This document shows positions 38,194 through 46,066 of a DNA stretch of 64,000 nt, in pieces. Below the pieces are notes generated by a model. The model saw only the letters and a program-made list of their open reading frames with translations. It made no database searches and was not told the origin of the DNA. A program made the position numbers and the translations under genes. Where the stretch lies: NCBI GenBank assembly GCA_016191205.1, contig JACPPB010000017.1, forward strand, positions 1 through 64,000, in the 5' to 3' direction. This stretch comes from Gammaproteobacteria bacterium. Lineage in GTDB: Bacteria; Pseudomonadota; Gammaproteobacteria; Pseudomonadales; Porticoccaceae. Positions within the stretch are counted from its first letter, which is position 1, and each line of letters opens with the position of its first letter.

Positions 38194-38655
38194 TCAGCCG
38201 GGCGGACGTTCGAGCCAGAGCAGACGCGCCCCGCCGCGCGCGCAGGCGGTGATGTCCAGCGCCGCCAGACAGGCGGTGTCCATGGAGCCAACGTCCTCGC
38301 TGTCGGTGAGATAACGCAGCAACTCGCCCACCAGCGGCTGGTGGCTGACCAGCAGCAGCGCCTCGCTGCCGAGCGCATCGATCAGTGCCGCGACCTGCCC
38401 GGCATCGCCCGCCGGGGTGAGTGCGGCCTCGACCAGGAGCTCACCGGAGAAATTCAGCGTGCGCATCAGTTCCGCCGCCGTCTGCCGCGCGCGCTGATAG
38501 GGGCTGGTGACGACACGCTGCAACCCGGCGAGCCGTTGCGCACAAGCCTGTGTTACCGCCCGCACCTCGGCCTCGCCCCGGGGCGTCAGCCGGCGCGCCG
38601 CATCCGAGGGCGCAAGGGGTTCGGCCTCGCCATGGCGCAATACATAAAGCTTCAT
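38194..38655 (-). CDS. sixA: Phosphohistidine phosphatase SixA
   Basis: A 153-residue histidine phosphatase. The catalytic RHG motif is at MKLYVLRHGEAEP (R7, H8, G9), with R in SPYQRARQTA and the second histidine in LLVSHQPLVGEL. SixA removes phosphate from phosphohistidine, for example on ArcB or PtsO-type carriers. Its ATG is 22 bp from the end of a 141-bp MITE that separates it from gpsA, so the element may have altered its expression. Confidence 0.9.
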   Translation of the reverse strand: MKLYVLRHGEAEPLAPSDAARRLTPRGEAEVRAVTQACAQRLAGLQRVVTSPYQRARQTAAELMRTLNFSGELLVEAALTPAGDAGQVAALIDALGSEALLLVSHQPLVGELLRYLTDSEDVGSMDTACLAALDITACARGGARLLWLERPPG

Positions 38656-38677
38656 GACGTCGCCTCGTGCGAGTTAG

Positions 38678-38818
38678 CAGGTTGCTGAAAAACTGCTGCG
38701 GGCACCGCCTGCTTCGTTGCGCGGTGCCCGCTCCCTCGCCTATCTACTTGATATGTCTCGGTCGCTGCGCTCCGTGCGCCTCGCATCTGGCCCCCTCGCG
38801 ACGTTTTTCAGCAACCTG
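38678..38818 (+). mobile_element. 141-bp MITE copy 1 with 16-bp terminal inverted repeats and TTAG target duplication
   Basis: The element starts CAGGTTGCTGAAAAAC and ends with its perfect reverse complement. It is flanked by TTAG on both sides (38674-38677 and 38819-38822). It has no coding capacity. A second copy, inverted, lies at 40901. A 4-bp target of form YTAR fits the IS5 group of transposases from family knowledge. It lies between gpsA and sixA. Confidence 0.92.
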
Positions 38819-38825
38819 TTAGGGT

Positions 38826-39842
38826 TCAGCCGACCCGGAATTCGACGTCGTCGCTGCGCTCCGACACCGCCATTCCGGCCAGTACCCGCGAAATCGACCG
38901 GCCCTCGAACAGCACGGCGTGCAGCGCGCTCGCCAGCGGCATGTAGATGCCCAGCTCGTCCGCCTTGCGCTTGACGATGCGGGTGGTGTTGATGCCCTCC
39001 GCCACCTGACCGATCGCCGCTACCGCCGCCTCCAGCGAATCGCCCGCCGCCAGCGCCCGACCGATGCGGAAATTGCGGCTGAGCGGTGACGTGCAGGTGA
39101 CGAACAGATCGCCGACGCCGCCGAGCCCCAGAAATGTCATGGGATTGGCGCCGAGGGTCGCGGCAAAGCGCGTCATTTCCGCCAGGCTGCGCGTCAGCAG
39201 CACCGCCATGGTGTTCTGCCCGAGGCCCATCTGGGTCGCCATGCCGGCTTCGATCGCATAGATGTTCTTGAGCGCGCCCGCCAGCTCGACGCCGAACACA
39301 TCCGGGTTCGCATAGACCCGAAAATAGGGCGTGACCAGCAGCGCCTGCACCAGCGCGCAGACTTCCGGATCGGCGCTCGCGATCACCGTCGCCGTGATGG
39401 CATGGCGCGCCACCTCCCGCGCCAGATTGGGCCCGCTGATGACGCCGATGCGGGCGCCGGGAAGTTCCTCGGCGAGCACTTCGCTCATCCGCAGGAAGCC
39501 TTCCGGCGCGAAGCCCTTGGCGGTGCTGATGACCACGGTCCCCGCCGCAATGTGCGGCGCGGCCAGCCGCGCCACGGCGCGAAAGGCGGTGCTCGGCACC
39601 GAAAAGAACACCAGCCGGGCACCGGCCAGCGCCGCGGCAAGATCGGCGGTAATGGACAGATTGGGATCGAGCGGGTAGTCGGGCAGATAACGGGGGTTGC
39701 TCCGCGACGCCTGACACTGGGCGGCGTAGGCGGCGTCGCGCATCCACAGCACCGCCTCGTGACCGTTGCCGGCGACCATGTTGGCGATGGCGGTGCCGAA
39801 GCTGCCACCGCCGAGCACGGCGATCCTTACCGCTGCAGCCAT
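38826..39842 (-). CDS. gpsA: Glycerol-3-phosphate dehydrogenase [NAD(P)+]
   Basis: Reduces dihydroxyacetone phosphate for phospholipid synthesis. NAD motif VLGGGSFGTAIANMV lies near residue 9; conserved blocks VFFSVPSTAFR, STAKGF, ISGPNLAREVA, GVELAGALKNIYAIEAGM (catalytic lysine) and GLGGVGDLFVTCTSPLSRN follow, and RVLAGMAV closes. At 338 residues it is normal. Its stop codon is 7 bp from MITE copy 1. In many Gammaproteobacteria gpsA lies next to secB, which is absent here. Confidence 0.95.
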   Translation of the reverse strand: MAAAVRIAVLGGGSFGTAIANMVAGNGHEAVLWMRDAAYAAQCQASRSNPRYLPDYPLDPNLSITADLAAALAGARLVFFSVPSTAFRAVARLAAPHIAAGTVVISTAKGFAPEGFLRMSEVLAEELPGARIGVISGPNLAREVARHAITATVIASADPEVCALVQALLVTPYFRVYANPDVFGVELAGALKNIYAIEAGMATQMGLGQNTMAVLLTRSLAEMTRFAATLGANPMTFLGLGGVGDLFVTCTSPLSRNFRIGRALAAGDSLEAAVAAIGQVAEGINTTRIVKRKADELGIYMPLASALHAVLFEGRSISRVLAGMAVSERSDDVEFRVG

Positions 39843-40051
39843 GCTGATTCACTACGAAGGACAGACGCCATTATCGGGTGCGCCAAAAACGCATTGCAAC
39901 CGCCGCCCCGCCCGCCGCGCCACTGGTTGGCTGGCGCTACGACCGGACGGTGAACCAATCCGCACCGGCGGCATCGAACCACGCGACCACGCGGCCGGAT
40001 TCTGAAGTAATCTGGCGCGCACAAAACCGCTGTTTGAACAGGAAATCCGCA

Positions 40052-40900
40052 ATGCCCGCTCGGCACCGAACATATGTTATCTCAACCATCGTCGGCCTGG
40101 TTTTCGCCCTCGCGTTTACCCAGATGGCCGATGCCAGAAGTCTCAGCGGGGGGCGCTCCATGGGACGTCAGTCCAGCACCTACAGCCAGCGGCAGGCGGC
40201 GCCCACGGCAACGCCGCCGCCGCGCAATCGCTGGCTCGGCCCCCTCGCGGGCCTCGCCACCGGGTTGGGGATCGGCGCACTGATGTCGCATTTCGGCATG
40301 GGAGGCGGTTTGGGGGGCGGCATGGGCGGCCTGTTGCTGATGGCCGGCTTGGTGATGGGCGGGATCTTTTTGTACCGGCGGTTTTTCGCCACACCGCCGA
40401 CGGGAAGCTACAACGGTTCGCCCACGCCCTGGCGGGACAATAGCCCTCCCGTCACAGCGTCGGCCGCGCCCCAGGACGCGGTCGCCGCGCAACCGGAAAC
40501 GAACTGGGCGATTCCCACCGAATTTGACACCGCAGGATTCCTGCACCTGGCCAAGGTCAACTTCATCCGCTTGCAGGCGGCCTGGGATCAGGCAGACCTC
40601 GACGACATCCGCGAATTCACCACGCCGGAGATGTTTGCGGAAATCAAACTGGAACTCAATGACCGCGGCACGGCAACCAATCACACCGATGTGGTCAGTT
40701 GCACCGCCGAACTGCTCGGCATCGAAACGCTCGCCAACGGCTCGCAACTGGCGAGCGTGCACTTCTCCGGCATGATGCGCGAGGACGTCGGCGGCCCGGC
40801 CAATGCTTTCAAGGAGGCATGGAATTTCCTCCGCCTTGATGGCCATCAACCCGCCTGGCTGGTGGCCGGGATTCAGCAGGACTTCGTGCCGGTGCACTAA
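40052..40900 (+). CDS. Tim44-like domain membrane/exported protein
   Basis: A 282-residue protein with a signal-like N-terminal hydrophobic segment (YVISTIVGLVFALAFTQMADA). It then has a polar Ser/Gln/Pro-rich stretch, a glycine-rich membrane segment (residues ~75-110) and a C-terminal Tim44-like domain of ~130 residues (GFLHLAKVNFIRLQAAWDQADLDDIREFTTPEMFAEI). Bacterial members of this family are of unknown function. AGGAAA precedes the ATG. Its stop codon TAA is part of the 4-bp CTAA target duplication of MITE copy 2, so the element landed exactly at the end of the gene without changing the protein. Confidence 0.85.
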   Translation: MPARHRTYVISTIVGLVFALAFTQMADARSLSGGRSMGRQSSTYSQRQAAPTATPPPRNRWLGPLAGLATGLGIGALMSHFGMGGGLGGGMGGLLLMAGLVMGGIFLYRRFFATPPTGSYNGSPTPWRDNSPPVTASAAPQDAVAAQPETNWAIPTEFDTAGFLHLAKVNFIRLQAAWDQADLDDIREFTTPEMFAEIKLELNDRGTATNHTDVVSCTAELLGIETLANGSQLASVHFSGMMREDVGGPANAFKEAWNFLRLDGHQPAWLVAGIQQDFVPVH

Positions 40901-41041
40901 CAGGCTGCGGAAAAACGTCGCGAGGGGGCCAGATGCGCGGCGCCCGGCGCGCAGCGACCGAGACATATCAAGTCGATAGTTGAGGGAGCGAGCACCGCGC
41001 AACGAAGCAGATGGTGCCCGCAGCAGTTTTTCAGCAACCTG
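40901..41041 (-). mobile_element. 141-bp MITE copy 2 (inverted) with CTAA target duplication
   Basis: It is the reverse complement of copy 1 at 38678, with about 11 mismatches over 141 bp by hand alignment. It is flanked by CTAA at 40897-40900 and 41042-41045. One terminal repeat carries two changes relative to the other. Same length and same kind of target as copy 1 show two separate insertions of one family. Confidence 0.92.
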
Positions 41042-41210
41042 CTAACCGCGCGAAATTACTGCCGGTAGATCTGCCGGCGGCCGATCAATACCGTGGAAGT
41101 ACCGCTCGCCCGTGCCTCGCGCCCCATCTCGCCCGTCGCCTGCGGGTCGCGTATGCTCGCGCCAGCAGCGCACGCCATCCCGGCCGGAGCGCTCCGCGGG
41201 AGGACAATAA

Positions 41211-42644
41211 ATGGCCCAACAACTTCACCTCAAAAGCATCACCGCGCCCCAGACCGAAGCCGAGCGCGTTCTCAAGCTCCAGAAGGACGCCTGTCGCGCC
41301 CAGCCCTACCCGTCGCTCGCGGTACGACTCGACCTGCTGACCCGGCTGGAGCAGTTGCTCGCCACCCATGCCGACGCCATCGCGGCGGCGATCGCCACCG
41401 ACTTCGGCCACCGCAATCCGACCGAAACCAAACTGGTGGAAATCTTCGGCTCGCTGAGCGCGATCCGGGAGACTCGCAAGCACCTCAAACGCTGGATGCG
41501 GCCGCAGAAGCGCAAAACCTCGGTACTGTTCCTCACCGGCCGCAATCGGGTGATCCCGCAGCCCAAAGGCGTGGTGGGCATCGCCACACCCTGGAATTAC
41601 CCGCTTTATCTCTCGGTCGGCCCGATCATCAACGCGCTCGCGGCCGGCAACCGCTGCATGGTCAAACTCGCCGCCAATTCACAGAACCTCTGCCGCCTGA
41701 TGCAGCAACTCTGCCGCGATGCTTTCGGCGACGACACCCTGGCCTATCTGCCGGACGTGAGCGGCAGCGAGTTTTCCAATCTGCCGTTCGATCACATCGT
41801 CTACACCGGCTCCGCCGAGAGCGGCCGCAACGTGATGCGCGCGGCGGCGGAAAACCTGTGTCCCGTGACCCTGGAGCTGGGCGGCAAATCGCCCACCGTG
41901 ATCTGCGACGACTTCGATCTGCGGGAAGCCGCGAGCCGCCTGCTGTACGGCAAGTTCGTCAACGCCGGCCAGACCTGCGTGGCGCCGGACTACCTGTTTG
42001 TGCCGCGCGCCAAGGTGGAGAGTTTCGTCACCGTCGCCGGCGAGATCATGCGCCAGCGCTACCCGGACATTCACAATTCCGACTACACCTCCATCATCGA
42101 CCGGCGCTCCTATGTGCGGCTGCGGGAGACGCTGGACGACGCCGTGGCCAAGGGCGCCCGCGCCGTCAGTCTCGTGGACGGCGATTACCACGACGCGCTG
42201 CGCAAGATTCCGCCGCACCTGGTGCTCGACGTGAATCCGGCAATGCGCATCGTTCAGGAGGAAATCTTCGGCCAGCTGCTGACCGTGATGCCCTACGACA
42301 GCCTCGACGAAGTGCTCGATTACATCAACGCCGGCGAGCGGCCGTTGGCACTCTATCTGTTCAGCAACGACCGGGCCGTGCAGGAGCGCGTGCTGTACCA
42401 GACCCTGTCCGGCGGCGTGACCATCAACCACTGCATCTTCCATGTGCTCCAGCACGGCATTCCCTTCGGCGGCGTGGGCGCCAGCGGCATGGGTCACTAC
42501 CACGGCCACGACGGCTTTCTGGAAATGAGCAAGCTGCGCCCGGTGTTCACTTTCCCGAAGGTGGGCAGGCCGGAGCTGTTCTACCCACCCTACGGCAAAT
42601 CCCACGACCTGCTCTACCGGGTGCTCAACCGGCTGGGCTTGTAG
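41211..42644 (+). CDS. Coniferyl-aldehyde-dehydrogenase-type aldehyde dehydrogenase
   Basis: A 477-residue NAD(P)-dependent aldehyde dehydrogenase. GIATPWNYPLYLSVGPIINALAAGN near residues 123-147 and TGSAESGRNVM form the cofactor site. E222 in LELGGKSP and C256 in NAGQTCVAPDY are catalytic. The C-terminal region (GGVTINHCIFHVLQHGIPFGGVGASGMGHYHG) resembles fatty- and coniferyl-aldehyde dehydrogenases (CalB type) without the membrane tail. CGGGAGGAC precedes the ATG. The 3' end overlaps the convergent dinB by 20 bp. Confidence 0.9.
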   Translation: MAQQLHLKSITAPQTEAERVLKLQKDACRAQPYPSLAVRLDLLTRLEQLLATHADAIAAAIATDFGHRNPTETKLVEIFGSLSAIRETRKHLKRWMRPQKRKTSVLFLTGRNRVIPQPKGVVGIATPWNYPLYLSVGPIINALAAGNRCMVKLAANSQNLCRLMQQLCRDAFGDDTLAYLPDVSGSEFSNLPFDHIVYTGSAESGRNVMRAAAENLCPVTLELGGKSPTVICDDFDLREAASRLLYGKFVNAGQTCVAPDYLFVPRAKVESFVTVAGEIMRQRYPDIHNSDYTSIIDRRSYVRLRETLDDAVAKGARAVSLVDGDYHDALRKIPPHLVLDVNPAMRIVQEEIFGQLLTVMPYDSLDEVLDYINAGERPLALYLFSNDRAVQERVLYQTLSGGVTINHCIFHVLQHGIPFGGVGASGMGHYHGHDGFLEMSKLRPVFTFPKVGRPELFYPPYGKSHDLLYRVLNRLGL

Positions 42645-43734
42645 CCGAAGGCTCCGTACCGGCGGCAAACAGATCACCCTGCTGCGGTTCGGAACCCGCG
42701 CGGTCACCGAGCCGCACGCCCAGGCCCAGCAGGCGCACAGGCCGCGTGCGGCGCATCCATCCTTCTTCACACAAACGCCGGTAGCCCGCCAGCGCCGTGC
42801 CCTCGGGCAGGGCGCGCTCGATGGTGGTGGCGGTGAAATCATCGAAACGCAGTTTCAGAAAATGGCGTTCGATGCGGTAACTGGTATCGAGCCGCGCCAG
42901 ACGCCGTTCCAGTTCGCCGTGGAGTTCGGCCAGCGCATCGAGACAGGCCGCCAGCCCCGGCAGATCCTGCGCAAACGTGGTCTCGACGCTGAGGGATTTG
43001 GAGCGCCGATCCGCCAGCACCGGACGCTGGTCGATGCCGCGACAGAGTTCGTACAGGCGCTGCCCCAGGGCACCGAAATGTTCGGCGAGCAAGGGTCGCG
43101 ACAGGACGCGCAGATCGTCGCAGGTTTCGATCCCGAGTCCGGCCAGCTTTTTGGCGGTGGCGGCGCCGACGCCGAACAGCCGCGCCACCGGCAGCGCGCG
43201 CACGAAGGCATCGACCCGCTCCGGGGTGATCACGAACAGGCCGTCCGGCTTGCGCCATTCGCTGGCGATCTTGGCGAGAAACTTGTTGGGCGCGACGCCC
43301 GCCGACACCGTGATGCGCACTTCGCCGCGCACCCGCGCACGGATTTCCCGGGCGATGCGGATCGCGCTGCCGCCGGCGGCACTCACACCGGTGACATCGA
43401 GGAAGGCCTCGTCCAGCGACAGCGGCTCGACGTGCGGCGTGTAGTCGAGAAAGATGTCGCGGATCTGTTCCGCCGCCTGGCGATAGCGGGTGAAATCCGG
43501 CGGCAGCACCACCAGTCCGGGACAGCGGCGCAGCGCCTGCGCCATGGACATCGCCGAGCGGATGCCGAAGGCGCGCGCCTCGTAATTGCAGGTCGCGACC
43601 ACGCCGCGCCGCTCGGGCGGCCCGCCCACCGCCAGCGGCCGGCCGGCGAGGCCGGGATCGTCGCGGGTCTCGACGGCGGCATAGAAGCAGTCGCAATCGC
43701 AGTGAATGATCTTGCGCGGTTCGGGCAATTCCAT
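42625..43734 (-). CDS. dinB: DNA polymerase IV
   Basis: A Y-family translesion polymerase of 369 residues. The catalytic motif IIHCDCDCFYAAVE (D13) has cysteine at two positions where HVDMDCF is common. The second carboxylates are in PLSLDEAFLDVTG. ISAGVAP-like VSAGVAPNKFLAKIASEWRKPDGLFVI, the helix-hairpin-helix GVGAATAKKLAGLGI and a C-terminal little-finger domain complete it. No beta-clamp motif is certain at the C terminus. The frame continues upstream of the ATG but without similarity. Confidence 0.95.
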   Translation of the reverse strand: MELPEPRKIIHCDCDCFYAAVETRDDPGLAGRPLAVGGPPERRGVVATCNYEARAFGIRSAMSMAQALRRCPGLVVLPPDFTRYRQAAEQIRDIFLDYTPHVEPLSLDEAFLDVTGVSAAGGSAIRIAREIRARVRGEVRITVSAGVAPNKFLAKIASEWRKPDGLFVITPERVDAFVRALPVARLFGVGAATAKKLAGLGIETCDDLRVLSRPLLAEHFGALGQRLYELCRGIDQRPVLADRRSKSLSVETTFAQDLPGLAACLDALAELHGELERRLARLDTSYRIERHFLKLRFDDFTATTIERALPEGTALAGYRRLCEEGWMRRTRPVRLLGLGVRLGDRAGSEPQQGDLFAAGTEPSATSPAG

Positions 43735-43869
43735 GCCGTCATTATCGCGGGCGGGAGCCCGCCAACAACAAGGGCGGCGCGCCACGGGTGCGACAATTTG
43801 CCGCATCGACAGGAGTCGTCCGCGCCGGTAGTTTGCGGGCCGCCAATCGCCATCCCGCAGGAGTCCGCC

Positions 43870-44889
43870 ATGCCCAACCTTGTACGCCACAGCGCAGGCG
43901 CCATCGCACTGCTCGCGAGTCTCGGTCTGACCGCCGCCGCCTCCGCCGATCACGCTTCCGTCGGTCTGGGTGGCAGCGCCGGCAGTCCGATCTACACCGA
44001 GTCCGCCATCACGCTGCCGACGGGCCGCTGGAGTGTCAGTCTGCGTTCGGAGTACAACAATTTTTCCCGGTTTTCCGACCACCGGCTGGCGGACACTGAA
44101 CTGCACAGCGTCGACATTCTGTCATCGACCGCGCTCGGACTGAGCTATGGTGTTACCGACGACCTGACCCTTGGACTGCGCCTGCCCTATATCCAACGCC
44201 AGAACGTCAGGGAAGCGGATCATCACGTCTACGATCACGGCGCCGGTGCCCACGGGCACGCAGACCGGATCCTGAATCTGGGCGACCCCGAAGGTCTCGG
44301 CGACGCCACCCTGTTCGGGGAATACCGTTTCCTGCGCAGCGCGGACCAGCAAACACACCTCGCCGCGCTGTTCGGGGTCAAGCTGCCCACGGGGGAGACC
44401 AACCGCAAGAGCGGCGGCGAACGTCTGGAGACTGAGTTCCAGCCCGGCTCGGGCTCCACCGACGGCCTGCTGGGAGTCGCGGCGACGCACCTGTCCGGCG
44501 CGCTGTCCTACGATGCCAGCCTGCTCTATTCCGCCGTCACCACCGGCGCCCAGCACACCGACCTGGGTGATGTCCTCAGCTACAATCTGGCGATGTCCTA
44601 CCGGCTCGGCGGCGAGCGCCCGGCCAATCCCTACGATCTGATGCAGTCGCACGCCTGGGATCTGATTCTGGAGCTCAATGGCGAGCACCGGGAGCGCGAG
44701 CAGATCCACGGCCAGCGCGACGAAAATTCCGGCGGCAATATCGTCTATCTGTCGCCCGGCGTGCGCTACCTGAACAAGACGGGCTGGGGCCTGGCGCTTT
44801 CCCTGGGCGTTCCGGTGGCGGAAAACCTCAACGGCACCCAGGCGGACCCGGACTATCGGGTGCTAAGCTCCCTGAATGTCGCGTTCTGA
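43870..44889 (+). CDS. Outer-membrane beta-barrel protein (Phenol_MetA_deg-like transporter)
   Basis: A 339-residue protein with a signal peptide (AGAIALLASLGLTAAASA) and alternating strands of an outer-membrane barrel: ALGLSYGVTDDLTLGLRLPYIQR, GDATLFGEYRF, HLAALFGVKLPTGETN and a C-terminal VLSSLNVAF ending in phenylalanine. A histidine-rich loop HHVYDHGAGAHGHADR lies near residue 120 and could bind metal. It resembles PF13557-type 'transporter' proteins of unknown substrate. CAGGAG precedes the ATG. The next gene starts 16 bp later on the same strand. Confidence 0.8.
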   Translation: MPNLVRHSAGAIALLASLGLTAAASADHASVGLGGSAGSPIYTESAITLPTGRWSVSLRSEYNNFSRFSDHRLADTELHSVDILSSTALGLSYGVTDDLTLGLRLPYIQRQNVREADHHVYDHGAGAHGHADRILNLGDPEGLGDATLFGEYRFLRSADQQTHLAALFGVKLPTGETNRKSGGERLETEFQPGSGSTDGLLGVAATHLSGALSYDASLLYSAVTTGAQHTDLGDVLSYNLAMSYRLGGERPANPYDLMQSHAWDLILELNGEHREREQIHGQRDENSGGNIVYLSPGVRYLNKTGWGLALSLGVPVAENLNGTQADPDYRVLSSLNVAF

Positions 44890-44905
44890 TCCGCATCGCA
44901 ACACC

Positions 44906-46054
44906 ATGACCCGACGCAAGCACACGCCCTGGTCCGCACTGGCGTGTGCTTGCGCGTGCGCGCTGCTGTTCGGCGGCCACGCCAGCGCCCGCGCGGAGCC
45001 CGCTTTTCAGCTCGCCGTGACGGCGGCCTTCGCTCCCGATGGCCGCCTGTGGCGCCTGCGCAGCGACGGCCATCAGGTGTACGCCGATCATTCCGACGAT
45101 TTCGGCACAACGTTCAGCAAACCCGTGCCCGTGAACGCCGAGCCCCAGCCGCTCGCGGTCTCCGTCGAAGAGCGCGCCGGCATCGCCTTCGCCGGCGACA
45201 CCGTGCATGTCGTCTATCCGGTGGCGGCCGGGACCGGCACGGCACGCCTGTTTCACGCGCTGTCAACGGATACCGGGCGCAGCTTTTCGATCCCGCAGCC
45301 CCTGGCACAGGCGCCCGGTCGGCTGCACCGATTTGCGGTGAACAGCGCCGGCGAACCCCAGCATTTCTGGTACCAGGAAGCGGCACCGGGCGCGCCCACG
45401 GCGCTGTATCGCGCGACCGCGGACCTGCCGCAGCAACTGTTGGCCACCGGCCTGTGCGACTGCTGCCGGCCCGCGCTGGCTTTCGACCCGCAGGGGCAGG
45501 CGGTCATCGCCGCGCGCTTTGTGTATCCCGGGAACATCCGCGACCACGGCCTGATTCGCGTACCCGCAGCCGGGCCAGCGATGGTACAGCGCGTCACTTT
45601 CGATCAGTGGCGGATCGCGGCCTGCCCGACCCAGGGGCCGGCGCTCGCGATCACCCCGGCTGGCCGCCTTCACCTCGCCTGGTTCACCCTCGGCGCTCAC
45701 CGGGGACTGTTCCGATCGTACTCCGATGACGCCGGCGCGCATTTCTCGGACCCCGAAGCGTTCGGCGATCCCGACGCCTACGCCATCAATCCGGCGGTCG
45801 CGGCCGAGGCGGACGCGGTGGTGCTGCTCTGGCAGGAGTACCGCGGCGGCAGCATCCGCGTGCTGACCCAGCGTTCGGCGGATCGCGGTGCGAACTGGGG
45901 TCCGGCGCGCGAACTCGCCACCGCCACGGGAACTGCCGACCGCCCCGAACTGCTGGTCCATGAAAACCGGTTTTACCTGTCCTGGCACACCCGTGGTTCG
46001 GGTTACCGGCTGCTGCCGATTCCAGCGGAGCCCTGCTGCAAGGATGTCCCCTGA
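44906..46054 (+). CDS. Exported BNR/sialidase-like beta-propeller protein with CDCC motif
   Basis: A 382-residue protein with a signal peptide (RRKHTPWSALACACACALLFGGHASARA) and repeated Asp-box-like strands (SDDFGTTF, STDTGRSFS, SDDAGAHFSD, SADRGANWG) as in sialidase-type propellers. True sialidase catalytic residues are not recognisable, so it is probably not a sialidase. A CDCC cluster near residue 183 and a C-terminal CC pair hint at disulfide or metal binding. A start at 44876 is possible, but 44906 gives a proper signal peptide. Together with the preceding barrel and the following selO it forms a run of same-strand genes. Confidence 0.75.
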   Translation: MTRRKHTPWSALACACACALLFGGHASARAEPAFQLAVTAAFAPDGRLWRLRSDGHQVYADHSDDFGTTFSKPVPVNAEPQPLAVSVEERAGIAFAGDTVHVVYPVAAGTGTARLFHALSTDTGRSFSIPQPLAQAPGRLHRFAVNSAGEPQHFWYQEAAPGAPTALYRATADLPQQLLATGLCDCCRPALAFDPQGQAVIAARFVYPGNIRDHGLIRVPAAGPAMVQRVTFDQWRIAACPTQGPALAITPAGRLHLAWFTLGAHRGLFRSYSDDAGAHFSDPEAFGDPDAYAINPAVAAEADAVVLLWQEYRGGSIRVLTQRSADRGANWGPARELATATGTADRPELLVHENRFYLSWHTRGSGYRLLPIPAEPCCKDVP

Positions 46055-46066
46055 TACAATAAAGCC

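Noticed and set aside
38819-40896. Composite transposon formed by the two MITEs
   Set aside because: Each copy has its own target duplication, the segment between carries housekeeping genes only, and no transposase is present; two separate insertions explain the data.
44906-46054. True sialidase
   Set aside because: Asp-box-like repeats are present, but the catalytic Arg triad/Tyr/Glu arrangement is not recognisable.
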